Shown: in pieces, positions 1 to 11,981 of the stretch
Layout: every line of letters starts with the position of its first letter
How positions within the stretch are numbered: position 1 is the stretch's first letter
NCBI GenBank assembly: GCA_029891385.1
Contig: CM057228.1
Span: forward strand, 22,530,309 to 22,594,308
Reading direction: 5' to 3'
Source of the DNA: Erythroxylum novogranatense
Taxonomy: Eukaryota > Streptophyta > Magnoliopsida > Malpighiales > Erythroxylaceae
DNA: 64,000 nt
Notes under the pieces: generated by a model
What the model saw: the letters and a program-made list of their open reading frames with translations, nothing else
Told to the model about the DNA's origin: nothing
Database searches by the model: none
Program-made: the position numbers and the translations under genes

Positions 1-1110
1 ATCATAAGTGTTGCATTTATTGCTTTTGAATGATTTGAGAAATTGCAATATGTTATTATATGAATTGTGTGATGATTTATGAAAAGACTTTGAAAGTGAT
101 TTTTTTGAAAAGATAACATGTTTATGAAATCATGATTTCGAAATATCTCATGATTATGAAAAATCAAGTTTCGAAAAAGTGTCATTTTGGACAATATGTT
201 GACAAGATGTGAAATGCATAAATATGTGGATTTGTGGTGGTCCCCTAAGTTAAATCAAGTAAACTTTGAAAAAAAGCTTCTCCCACCTGCCCTCTAGTGG
301 CATGAAACTCCTTCATGAACTCCCATAAGTTCACGACTACACAAAATCATTATGTGAGATTGTGTTAGTATGTTTTGTTCACAGCTACACAGGACCCTTA
401 TGGGAAATATGTAGTACGTTTTGTTTTGGATCCACCCAAACTATTCTGATGTGCTTATGTTATGTTAACAAGTTTGATGCATTCATGTTTTGTAGTTCGT
501 GAACTTTGGTTAAGGATTTGAGATTGATACAATTCATGATTTCCATTTGAATTTTATATTGAAAAATGAACATTTTAAAGGTTTTGCTTATTTTTTTGTT
601 ATAAACTGTTATCTACGAGCTTTCAAGCTCACCTCTTTTTCGTCCCATCTTCAGGTGAAGAAAATAAGATCGAGTAATCAAGAGTCGAGGATTCATACTA
701 CTTTTGCAATGTTTTGTAAATTAAGTTACAGTTTATAAAAGCAAGACTTTAGATGCATTTCAAGAATTGTTGGGGTTTTGTATCTTTTATATTTTAGATT
801 TTGATATCAATATTGGAATGCCATTAAAGCTTTGTCAATTCTTATTTTTTTGTTACTGAAACATTAATTATGTATGGATTATGTGAGTTGAAATTAGATA
901 TACTTTTTATATATATATACATATATGTATATAAAAGAAAGATAGGAATTATGAGCGATGAGATATAGTTGAATGTGATGAGTCAAATGAGTTGAGTTTT
1001 AAGGGTTTAACGAAGTCAATTTGGTAGTTGAATGGTTATGCTCAGGACATTCCAAGTTTGCATAATGTAAATTTCAATTCTTTCATAGGGATAAAATGTT
1101 CTGACTTCAG
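1..1110 (+). repeat. Probable 3' part of a Ty3-type LTR entering from the left
   Basis: No coding sequence is recognisable. The stretch resembles the 3' third of the long LTRs seen later in the window. It has a roughly 48-bp tandem block (332-379 and 380-426, both starting CAC and ending in a GTTTTGTT-type segment), then a GAGCTT-TC-AAGCTC hairpin at 617-630, followed by T-rich and AT-rich sequence. In the recognised LTRs the equivalent hairpin lies 400-560 bp before the LTR end, so this LTR might end near 1000-1200. I could not find a clear CA terminus or target duplication, so the right limit is a guess. An (AT)n run is present near 908-932. Confidence 0.35.
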
Positions 1111-1319
1111 GAGAAAATTTGGATTAATCTAGGTTGAATTAAACAAATTTGTCTTTAGAAAGTTGTAACTTATCTTTCTAGCTTTCCAACGATATATAGT
1201 ATGAAATTTTTGAACATCAGAGTCAAAAATTATGATCTTTATGGGTAGAGATGCTCTGGAGAGTGTAGTTAGTGATTTAGAGCTTTTGGTGATGTGAAGA
1301 AGACCCAATAGAAATACCT

Positions 1320-1425
1320 TCGTCTGATGCATCTCAGACTAAATCGTCTGATGCATCTCAAACTGAATCGTTTGATTCGCTGTAGACTGAATTTTCTAAT
1401 GCTTCTTAGACTGAATCATCTAACC
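1320..1425 (+). repeat. 24-bp minisatellite, four copies plus a partial
   Basis: Units start at 1320, 1344, 1368 and 1392, exactly 24 bp apart, with a partial fifth from 1416. The core is TCGTCTGATGCATCTCAGAC, and later copies diverge. Because 24 is a multiple of 3, one frame reads as a degenerate octapeptide (SSDASQTE-like), but stops appear in copies 3 and 4 and no longer reading frame contains it. It is best treated as a non-coding minisatellite, linked to the longer CGTCTG-rich repeat immediately downstream. Confidence 0.8.
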
Positions 1426-1439
1426 TTTTGTCTAGTCCA

Positions 1440-2230
1440 ATTTTGACCCTCTATATGATCAAATCTCACTTTGGTATCTTCATGAAAGTTGTATATCTAT
1501 AAGTCCTCTTTCAAACCATCTAATAATGACCTTGATCTGATATCTCTAAATAAAGTTATGCTAATGTTTGCAAAATAGGTCTTAGACTGAAGCCTTTCGT
1601 CAAACTTTTCATCTGGTATCGTCTGGCCTTTCGTCTGGTTTAATTTTGACTTTCTAGATGACACAATCTTGCTTCAGTATCTGCATAAAAGTTGTATATC
1701 TACAAGTTCTCTTTCAAACCATCTAAGAATAACCTTGATCCGATATCTCTAGAGAAATTTATGCTAATTGTTCCAAAATAGGTCTTAGACTAAAGCCTTT
1801 CGTCTGACCTTTCATCTGGTATCATCTAGCCTTTTGTCTGGTTCAATTTTGACCCTCTAGATGACAAAATCTTGCTTTAATGTCTTCATGAAATTGTAGA
1901 TCTACAAGTCCTCTTTCAAACCGTCTAAGAATGACCTTGATCTGATATCTCTAGAGAAATTTATGCTAATTGTTCCAAAATAGGTCTTAGACTGAAGCCT
2001 TTGACCTTTCGTTTGGTATCGTATGACCTTCCATCTGGTTTCGTCTGATCTTTTGTTTGCCCTTCGTTTGACCTTTTTTTGGTTCAATTGTGACCCTCTA
2101 GATGACAAAATCTCTCTTCAATGTCTTCACAAATGTTGTAGATCTCGAAGTCCTCTTCGAAACAGTCCTAAGATGACCTTAATTCAACATTTATAGAGAA
2201 AGTTATGTTAATCGTCCCGAAACAGGTTTA
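1440..2230 (+). repeat. Degenerate tandem repeat, about 200-240-bp unit, four copies
   Basis: The same module recurs starting near 1447, 1650, 1851 and 2092. Each has a CTCTAGATGAC-type start, a GTTGTAGATCTACAAGTCC-type segment, a CCTTGATCTGATATCTCTA segment, and then a run of CTTTCGTCTG(A/G)CC words. Spacing is about 203, 201 and 241 bp. The longer third interval is due to extra CTTTCGTCTG-type words. No TIR, LTR or protein domain accompanies it. It resembles the internal tandem repeats found in long LTRs or spacers of plant Ty3 elements, but I cannot assign it to a family. Confidence 0.75.
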
Positions 2231-3218
2231 ATATGATTAAGGACAAAACCTTGTTTGATTCTTTCAACCGTAACTTTGTAGTCTGACCTCCAAATGAAGT
2301 GATTCTTAAACCAATAGATTACTAAAACATTTTTCTATCTCTCCATAAAAATGGATAGCCTTTGGTGTTGATTAGAAAAATATTGATTGAATCAAAGGAA
2401 GGATATGGGTTGGAAGAGTATGAATTGGATATTTTACTAAACATACTTCAGTATTTTAATGGTATCTTGACTTGTAGAGTTTCGAGTCAGATGATTTTTC
2501 TTTCTAAATAAACTAGAGATATAGAGTTACAAATGATATGAAAGAATAGAATTTTAATTCATTTCCTAAGACTTCCAATTTCAGGATGAAAGTTGAGTAT
2601 AGTGTACTGTTTCAGTTTAATAACAGTCTCAAAATGTTTGGGCCCTAACTTTCAAATTTTTGAACTAAAATGAATGGTTTTGGTGTCATTAAAAACTGAA
2701 GATGATGGGGAACAAACGTTCCAAAGAATTCAAATTGTAATTCAGGTTTGAGGCTTCCCAAAATATGTGCTGAAATAGGAGTAATGAGTTTGTTTTTGGA
2801 TGTTTGACTGGTGTGGGCACGCCACCCTTGTGGGATGATAGCTAATGAGGGTTCTTTGAAATAACCATAGAAGATAATGCTCATGCTCAAGTCTTATGAT
2901 GTTTCAAGGAGTTGGGCTTAAAAAAATCCAGGCCCAACAAACTTACTAATATCACAAAGAATAAAACTAATTTTAGTAATATATTATGTTATCATTAAGA
3001 TTATAAAGTAGAAACTTACTTGGTCCAACATACTTCTTAAATAGATTTTCTAAATTTTATATAATATATAATATTTTAATCTTTATAATAAAATTTTAAG
3101 ATTTTATAAAATTTAAAATTAAATTTACTTTTTAGTGGTACAAATATATGAATAATAATTATAATAACCTTTTGCAAGTACATATATTTAATAAGTATGA
3201 TAGATTTCTTATAAATAA
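2231..3218. other. Unassigned AT-rich intergenic sequence
   Basis: I see no gene, no domain and no repeat boundary. The stretch becomes strongly AT-rich after 2930, up to the LTR start at 3219. The 81-codon reading frame on the minus strand near 2645-2890 matches nothing I recognise. Confidence 0.6.
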
Positions 3219-4495
3219 TGTTAAATCAAGGCGGTTCTAATTGATGTTTTGATGATTAAAAAATGAATATTAATAATGTGTTTATTTTTTGATGAAAAGT
3301 AATATTAGAATAAAATGAAGTCATAAACTCGAGATGATAGTGTAAAGTAGATAAAGGGAAGTCGAAGTTTGTAATCAATGAAATGAAGATCAAAATAAGA
3401 ACAAAAGGAGATCAATGCTTGTCAAGGTCATTTCACATATTGTATTATTATTTTTAAGCTCACTTTGTTAATTTGATGATCTAAAAGGCTCATTGTGCAT
3501 CATCATTTCATCTTACTTCATTATATGAGTCTTTACATTCTGCAAGAGACATTGAAGCTTTTGATTTTAATACAAGAGCCTCTTTTTTTTTCAAAAAATC
3601 ATTGAGGAATATTTTGGGAAGTTTTTTAATCATATTTGATTTAAACAATTTGATTTTAAGTATTTAAAGTTGTTAAAATCATGTTTTTAGGGTGATTAAT
3701 TTACCTATATGGGTTAGTGGTAAACCAGTATAAGTTAAATTTGACATATGGAGAGTTTATGGCAACATTGGTTGATGTATTAGTCAATGTGCCATACGAC
3801 CAATATATATAATAGTCAAACAATGTTCTAACAGCTAGTGAGTATGGTGTTGTAAATGCATACTGGTCGACCAATTTGTATATAGTCGTTATAATGGTTA
3901 ATTCTTGACTTCGATGACTATTTTAGGTCCCAAAATACTATAAATAGATGTTTTCTCTTTGATTTGATATCAAGAAGTTTTTGGATGTTGTATTCACACA
4001 TTTCAAAACTTTTTTCAATCATTTGAGCATTATTGTGTCACATTTGTGTGAATGAGATATTTTGGAGTCATCATGTGAATAACTGAGATATTTTTTAGTT
4101 GTAATACTTTATTGAGGTGTTGCATATTATATTGGGGGTGATCTAAGTGGTATTGAGTTTCTTCTTCATCTTGGAAGAAGATTGTAAGAAAGGTTGTTCT
4201 TTACAATGAAAGATCGTAGAAAGGTTGTTTTTCGCCTTAAAAGAAAAATTATAGTAGAATTCTAAGAAGAGCCTTATAAGTAGATGTAGGCAAGGGTTAT
4301 TTATTGAAATAGTATAAATTATTTTTCACTTTCTTTTCCTTTTCCTCTTTAATTTATTGCTCAATTATTTGATTAATTTATATCAAGAAATTTTCTTATC
4401 CTTGTTTATGTTGATTGTTATTTATTGAGTATAGTGGTTAAAATTTTAAAAACATCCAATTCACCCTTCCTCTTGGGTGCCATTAGGAACTAACA
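3219..4495 (+). repeat. 5' LTR of the SIRE-like copia element
   Basis: It begins TGTTAAATCAAG and ends GGAACTAACA. It aligns along its length with 11982-13287, including shared words such as TTGATGTTTTGA, CTCAAGA-type and GTGCCATTAGGAACTAA. It carries several TTGAC/GTCAA words and near-palindromes such as TGGTCGACCA around 3780-3910. Its length of 1277 bp is normal for SIRE-type elements. Confidence 0.8.
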
Positions 4496-4557
4496 AGTGG
4501 TATTACAGTGGGTTTATTATGCTAGCATTTCTAATGAAATCCAATAAAATGATTATA

Positions 4558-6318
4558 ATGGCATATTTAGGAGCAACATCATCATTGTTCAAACAAGAGG
4601 GACAAAGCATTAACAGGCCACCTTTCTTTAATGTAAATGATTACCTTTATTGGAAATCTAAGATGAGACTCTTTTTAATGGCTGAAAGTGTGGACTTATA
4701 GGAAATAGTTCTTGATGGTTCCTTTGTTCCAACAAAAAATGTAGATAACAAAAGGTACCTAAATTAAAGAAAGAATGAGAACCTTAAGATAAGAGATTAG
4801 TATCCTTGAATAGTAGGGTCATACACATCCTATTTTGTGCTTTAGAAAGAAATGAAAGGGTGTGTGAAATGGTTTATGACATTTAGCATTTATTAGAAAT
4901 TACTCATAAGAGCACAAATCAAGTTAAGTAAGCATGCTAACACATCAATATAAATTGTTTCAAATGAAAAATGATGAAAGCATCTCTAGCATGTATACTA
5001 GATTCATTGATATTATTATTTCTCTCAAATGTATTGAAAAGACTTATAATAATGTTGGGTTAGTAAGACAGTTGTTTAGGTCACTTCTAAAGTTGTGGGA
5101 AGCTGAACTAGCAACTAAATGAGAAGCTAAGGATCTAGCAATGTTACCAATGGAGGAACTTATTGGATCTCTCCTCGCATACAAAATGAGGCTTCAAGAG
5201 ATAAAAGAAGAGATGATGCTTTCAAATAATAAGAAGTATGAGAGAAAATATAAGAAGAAGAAGAAAAAGAAGAATAAGGATAATAAGACAACAGTAAAAG
5301 CATCAAATTGGGATGACACGAGTGAATCTGAAGTTGAGCATTTAAAAAAAAAGATAGATCACATGTTTTTTACCACTATGTACAATGATGAGGTAACATC
5401 TAACCCTAATTCTTTAATGATGATAGTGATGTTGATTTGACATATGATGAATTAATAGAAATTTAAAAATCATAAGTAAGAAAAGGAAGAAATTGTCTTT
5501 CAAGCTTAAGGAAGTTTAAAAGGAGTTGGATGCTTACATAAGTGAGAATGAAAAGATGATAAGGGAATTACATAATATTAAAGCATCCAAAAATGTGACT
5601 ATTAATGGCAATTAGGACTTTGAAAATAAGACATGAAAATGAAATATTGAAAAAGGAAATAAATTCCCTTAAGGATTCTTTATCCAAGTTTACTAAAGGG
5701 AGTGAAAAACTAGAAAGCATGTTAGGAGCGTAGAACAATTCTAATGATAGGCATGCAATTGAATATAATTGTGTGAGTGCTTCTGACACTAAAACTATTT
5801 TTTTTCAAGGAAAAATATTTCAGTGAAGAACCATTTTTCTAAGATGACAAATGAGCATATAACATCAACATCTAAGCATGCATATGTATATAACACATCC
5901 ATTAAGGCTCAACCTAATAGCAAACATCATGCCTTCATATATGCCTCACAACCTAAGTATAGAGTTAAATTCTCTCAAGGAAAGAATAGGCATAATTTTT
6001 ATGATAACATGAAAATCCATCCACACTTACATAGAAACATGCATCATGACTTCATTCATAGTAAGCATCACACATAATTATGGTAGGAATTTTCACCATC
6101 CTAGGAGACCTTTCAACATATTTAATATACAAAGATATCTTCCTCATTATGTATATGCACATAGAATTCCAAGCAATGCATTTATGCATCATCATTACTC
6201 ATTTAAAATGGTATGTCATTTTGGTGGTAAGTTTGGATATATTGATATAATTTCCTTTATTAAACAAAGAATGTTAAACAAACCTTTAAAGGTGTGGGTT
6301 GAAAAGAATAAGGAATGA
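4558..6318 (+). pseudogene. SIRE-like copia gag pseudogene
   Basis: This is the degraded capsid gene of the copia element. The N-terminal part reads RPPFFNVNDYLYWKSKMRLF, the copia gag (UBN2-type) N-terminus, followed by VDL and a stop (4699-4701) where a Trp is expected. Next come LFQMKNDESISSMYTRF, a Lys-rich stretch (5230-5280), a Ser/Glu-rich linker, and near 6211 a zinc-knuckle remnant, VCHFGGKFGYIDIISF. In that remnant the second Cys and the His of CX2CX4HX4C are replaced. Several frameshifts and stops separate the pieces (4701, 5122, 5440, 6077), so no functional Gag can be made. The start at 4558 is by homology. The stretch 6319-6731 may hold further pol crumbs that I cannot name. Confidence 0.7.
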
Positions 6319-6731
6319 AACAATCAAGGAAATAAGCATATTTGTGTTCCTAAAACACATTAATTAGATTATTTGAAGGAGTAAATGATAAGAAGTAGAG
6401 ATATTAACTAATAAATTGAGAAATATTTTTAGAATTTATATTTTTTATCTTGATGAATATGAAAATCTTGCTTCAAAGAGAGTATTGAAGATGTCATTAT
6501 AGTATAGAGAATTTAACTCCTAAAATTAACCATCAAGACTTCTCAAATTGTTGAACTAAATAAACATAATGAGAAGGATGAGATTCCACTAATGTATTGA
6601 GAATTCAAGAAAATATTCATTTAAATCTCTCATAAGTAATGTTCAACATGAGATACTTATTAGTTTATAATTTAGAAATATGTGATTACTTGCATTTATG
6701 AGTCATTTTAGTATAAATCTTTGATGATATT

Positions 6732-9700
6732 TGTAATACCCTAGTTCGATTATTGTACTGTGTATTGTGTACTATGATGCACATGCATTTTATATATTAT
6801 GCTCTATTTATAATGTACTAGAGTAATTTAAGTATTTAAATGTATTATTGAGGTTATAATGGAGATCACAGATAGACTAGAGATGGCTGTGGACTCGAAT
6901 GCAAATTTTTCAAAAAACTTTTGAAACTTTGAAAAGCTACAAAATGAATCTGAACAAGCTTTAAAAGCTCTGAAATGTACTTTGTAGATTTAGGTAACAC
7001 TTTTGAATGAAATCTAAATGATTTCGATAAATTTCAATGATTTCCAGATTCAATCTAAAAATTCTTTCGGGCAACTGAAAAGTTATCGAAAAATTTTAAA
7101 ATATGATGAAAAGCTCCAAAATTAGGATTTAAGTCCATAGGAATTGAAACGAGTCAAAACGGAAGTTGTTTGAGTAGAATTCAAGTAATATGAAATTATT
7201 GAACTGAAATGCCCTTTTTGAAAAATGATGAGTATTAACAATGTTAAACCCATTCAAAATTTTTAAAAACATCCAATTAACAAGTATTGACCCTCATTAG
7301 AGTATTTCATAGTCAATTTGATGATAAGAAGGTTGTTTATTTTGGTTAGTTAGTGAATTAAATGCATTAAAGGGCAATTTGGTCTTCTTGTACTCATTAG
7401 GGACAATTTAGTCTTTTTACATGATATTAGTGGATTGACGAGTCATTAGAGATGACCAATGAGAAAATGACATGTATGTCATGAGTCATTAGTGATATCA
7501 AATAGGAACGTGACATGTGTAATCCATTAAATGAGTATAAAAAACAAAACTTAAGACATTTTGCTTCATTTTATGTCAATGTCATGAGAGTGGCATTAAA
7601 GAGCCTAAAAAATAAAAGAAAATAAGATAAAAGCAAGAGTGCATTTCGACCATTGACGAGAGAAAGGAAGGAAGAGAAGAGAGAGCTACGACTAAGCCAT
7701 GAAGAAGTGATCTAAGGCATTTTTCATGCTCTTCCACCTCCAATCAAACTTCTAACAAGATTTCATAGCTATTCAAGTGAAGAGGAAGAAGAAATGAGTA
7801 GGTAAGCTTACTAATTTTGGATTTGTTGGGTTATATGTTAGATTTGGTTTTGATGGTGTAAATTGCACGTTTTTATGAGATATCAAGGTTTTAGTGCATT
7901 AGAAGCAATTAGGAGAAGAAAATAACGTGAATCTAATGTAAAGAACCTTAGTCAAACTCGATAAAATGTGAGATCTATTGCCTAAAGTATTTTATTTTGT
8001 TATTTGATGATTTAACATTAATAAATGACATTAGGAATTTAGTTTAATGATGAAAGAATGAAAGAAAATCCATGGAAATAGTTGGATGAGTTTTTAGCCA
8101 TGGTTAGGTTTTTAATGTATTATGATCCAAAATTCTATTTTGATGTTTTATGACATCTATAGCATGATTTTGATGCTAATGAAGTAAATAAATGAAAAAG
8201 AATTGGTTTTGATTGAAATTTGGTTTAGGGTGCACGATTTTTGTAAAAATCTGTTAATGAAATTTTATGGCTTAAATGTGTGTATTAAAATGTCATAGAA
8301 GTGAATATGGGTTGATTTTAAATGTTAGAAATCAAATAATTGAATTGGAAAAGTTTAATGTTAAATATGTTAAGTTTATCCTTAAAGATATTTTGGTATA
8401 AAAACATGATTATGATATAATGACCATGTGAATATGGTTAAGGATGGTTATTAAGTGTATTTTGTATTGAAATGATTAAATAAAGTTTTTGTTATTATTT
8501 GGAAAATCTTAGTAAATGAAGTGTACATGGAAAGTAATGAAGTTGACATGGTTTATGATGTATTTGATTGAAAAAGGTGTTGAGAAGTTGAATGTATTCG
8601 CATTAGGTTTTTAGATCAGAAAACAAAATCAACTGAAGGAATTCAAATTGGTGAAAAGGAAACTAGCAAGTTATGAGTGTATTTAGTTGTTTTATATGAT
8701 CAAATTCTTTGCAAAAGAATTGGTGACATATGAGTTTTAATTATTTTTATTTGACTAAATTATTTACAAAAGAATTGATGACATGTGAGTGTATGTTAAT
8801 TATTTTATATTACTAAATTCTTCACAAAAGAATTAACGACATGTGAGTGTACTTTAAATTTAGTTTATGTAAATGGTTTTCATTTGATAATGAAATGAAT
8901 TTATGCTAAGTTTTATGCAAATGATATTTTACAAGTAAATATTGTTAGCATAAGAGTATGCTTGGGCAATATATGCGTTTTAATTTGAAAGTTAAATTTT
9001 ATATGATTAAGAGTTGCATTGAAATAATTCAATTATGAATCCTCCCATACTTGAATTAGAAAATAAGATGAGTCGTAAATGTAAGAGTTTTTGTTTTACT
9101 TATGGTACATCACTAGGCTTTATACATGTTATTATATCGGTATATTTATGGAGGTTAACCTATTACGGATAAGCGATGCAAAAACAACTTCGTAAATAGT
9201 GGTTAACCAGTCACAGGTAAGCAATATAGAAATAATTTCATGACTTGTTATAGGTAAGTGATACAGAACCAATTCCGTAACTACCAATTGATAGCAGCTA
9301 ACCTATTGTAGGTAAGCGATGTAAAATTAGCTCTATAACTAATGGTTAATCGATTGCGAGTAAACGATATAAAATCAATTACGTGACTTTAGGTCTAGTG
9401 TACCATATGGTAAAGAAATTGGTGGTGGGCTATGATGAGCAAGAAAAGTCATGTAATAATAATGTCGCCACTATTTATTTTTAAAAGTGATTTGAGAGGT
9501 ACCATATAGTACCAATTCTAATGGTTGGCTTATTTTCAGTATAAATTTTTAAAAAAAACTTATTGTCACCACTATTTATTGTTTAAGGAAAAAGGAAAAT
9601 AAAAACATGTATATTATGAGTTTAAGGTCGAAAATTTTTTAAGATAGTATTTCAGAAAAATTAAAGTTTTGTTTTACGAAATTTTATGTTATTACCATAT

Positions 9701-10404
9701 TTGATAATACACGAATAAATTGTTATGCAAATGCTTTACCATGAGTTTTATAATTGCATGAGAATATTGTAGTTATCTTGTTATGAAACATTCAACTTTT
9801 TTAATAAACTGATTATCACTCCCTGAGCTCATTTAGCTCACTAGTATTTTTTATGTTTTAAACAAACCACTCCTGGTATGCATACAAGTGTTGCAGTAAT
9901 TGAGGCTCCGTCGCAGAATTAGTTGTAGTAGGGTGCTTAGTGCTTGTGTCATTTTGAAATGTATATTTTTGTAAAGAATGGATATTTATAAAGACTTTTA
10001 AATAAAATGCATGAATATGTTTTAACTTTTTACAGTCTATTGTAGTGATTGTTGAGAATTATTTGTTTGGGGTTGCTCGTGAGTGAACTTGAATTCCAAA
10101 ATTTGTAATTGAGAAATTAGTGTGAATATAGAAGTGTTTTGAAATTTTACAGAGTTTTTAAAAATTTTAGGAATGTCAAAATACAATTGTTGTGCTGCCG
10201 AAATTTTTAATGAAATGATTTTAAAAAAAATCTCAAAATTTCCACACTTTTAACCTTTAAAATATAAAAGATTTTTAACAATTGAATGACTTGGCTTTAC
10301 GGAAATCCTTCAGTTGAGTTATATATCGATTGGAGGGTTACCATGGGGTCACCGAGAGGGGTCCACTCGAGTTTCGGAAGGGAACTCTAGATTGGGTCCT
10401 TTCA
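6732..10404 (+). mobile_element. Probable solo LTR (candidate D), Ty3-like, inside the SIRE-like element
   Basis: It starts TGTAATACCC, the typical opening of a class of long plant Ty3 LTRs, and ends in ...GGGTCCTTTCA. Its internal order matches the three certain solo LTRs: a GGTAAGC donor-like site (7801), a degenerate tandem block (about 9150-9390), a stem-loop TGAGCT-CATTT-AGCTCA (9824-9840), then about 560 bp to the end. It has no gag-pol. ATGAT follows the right end at once, but on the left ATGAT lies three bases before the TG, so the duplication is imperfect. The limits, especially the right one, could be off by several bases. Confidence 0.55.
9150..9390 (+). repeat. Degenerate tandem block (GGTAAGCGAT units) in candidate LTR D
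   Basis: Words like GGTAAGCGATGTAAAA recur near 9166, 9225, 9255, 9312 and 9358. Each is followed by a C(A/T)ATTCCGTAAC-type word, and most are preceded by GGTTAACC(A/T). Spacing is irregular (30-60 bp). It occupies the same place in the LTR as the hairpin arrays of solo LTRs A, B and C. Confidence 0.6.
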
Positions 10405-11981
10405 ATGATTATTTGAGTTTGAATTATAAGTAGGGTATTTTTAAAGTGTGAACTTTAGTACCTATAATTAGAAACTATATGTAAAAGAATGTCTCTAAGT
10501 TAGAATATACATCAATTGTGTTATTATTTCTTTAAACTTTTGAATAATGATAAATCTTGTTTAATTACATAAAAAATAGGTTTTGTTCAATGGAATTTTT
10601 TTTATAAAGCCCTTTATATGATCAAATTCTTTGTTATTGATATTTAGTTGGTTGATACGTGTTTTATATTATTTTGTTGAATTTTGCTACTTTAATTTGA
10701 GTTTTGAAGATTGTTCCTTAAGGTATCTGGTTAACTATTTGACCAATATCTTAGTGTGGTCAACTGATATCTTTAAAATTCATTCTTTTTTGCTTTCTAG
10801 TGAGTTTGTTAGTTTTCTGGTTGTTTATCTAGTTGCCAAATAGTCTCATTGATCGATCAATGTCCTTTTGTGGTTGACCAATTTTTCAATATTTGACATT
10901 CTTTTTTTCATTGAGTTTGTTCTTTATTTGATCGAAGATCTGATTGTCTAATTTCTCGCATTGGTTGACCAATATAATTCCATGGTTGATCAATATAGTG
11001 ACTTTAAAGTAAAAATTTTGCCTCCTCCTCGTCTATTCAAAACTGCTTCACATATCCTATTTAAGACAAACTTTAGTTGACCAGTATAGCCTTATGGTCG
11101 CCTAGAATTTATGATTTTAGAGTTTTCTCCTTATTTTTATTTTATTTTTCATCTTTTACTTATATATCCTCCAAAATCCCATGCAATTAACTCTTTTTCT
11201 TTAAAAACAACAATCTTAAGTAAAAGTTAACTTCTGAAATTGATGCCTCCATAGTTAAATTGTTAATGGAGTTAAGGTTGTTTACCTTCCAATTATATTG
11301 ATAAATATTTAATTTTTTCTTAATTTTGTTATTTTTGGCACTTCTTTGTGCTTTTATTTTTGAAATTTTGGGTCTTTCAAAATTACAATTCTTTTATGAA
11401 ATTGGTTGTTGGATAATGCAATTATGTTTTATTTTATACAATTTCAACCATTAATTTTGTGAAAACTTGCCTTTGGCGTTTTTGGTAGAAATTTTTAACT
11501 TATGCATCATACCGAAATTGGAGATTGTTCAAATTATATACGATTAGGGATATCTCTATAAAAATTGACTTTTTTTTTTTACTTTGTAAATATTCAATAG
11601 CACCCTATAATGAGAAAGTTTGATAGTCTTGATCAAATTCATCATTTTAACCAAGTTAACTTGATGTATGAAACTTTACATTTTGTATTTTTGGATTTCT
11701 CTTTTATGATTCCAAAAAGAGAGAGTTTTGGAGATATTAGATTAGGGGAGTGATTGTTTTATCATCCTTGTATTTCTTGTATCATGCATTTTATGTGATT
11801 TGTTTAAGTAAAATTATGTTATCTTCATGGATATTTCTTTATCATTTGTTCTTCATATTGAAATATGATTTATACATGAATTAAGGCAGGAGTTAATCAT
11901 TATCTTAATAATAGTTTGTGTGCTTAACTTCATTATTATTCGTAATATCACAAATATTTTTCATCATGAAAAAAGGAAGAT
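10405..11981 (+). other. 3' internal non-coding region of the SIRE-like element
   Basis: No domain is readable. The stretch is T-rich and contains repeated TTGACC words, for example ATTGGTTGACCAAT near 10964 and related words near 10740, 10876, 10984 and 11074. It ends in a polypurine-like run just before the right LTR. Confidence 0.55.
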
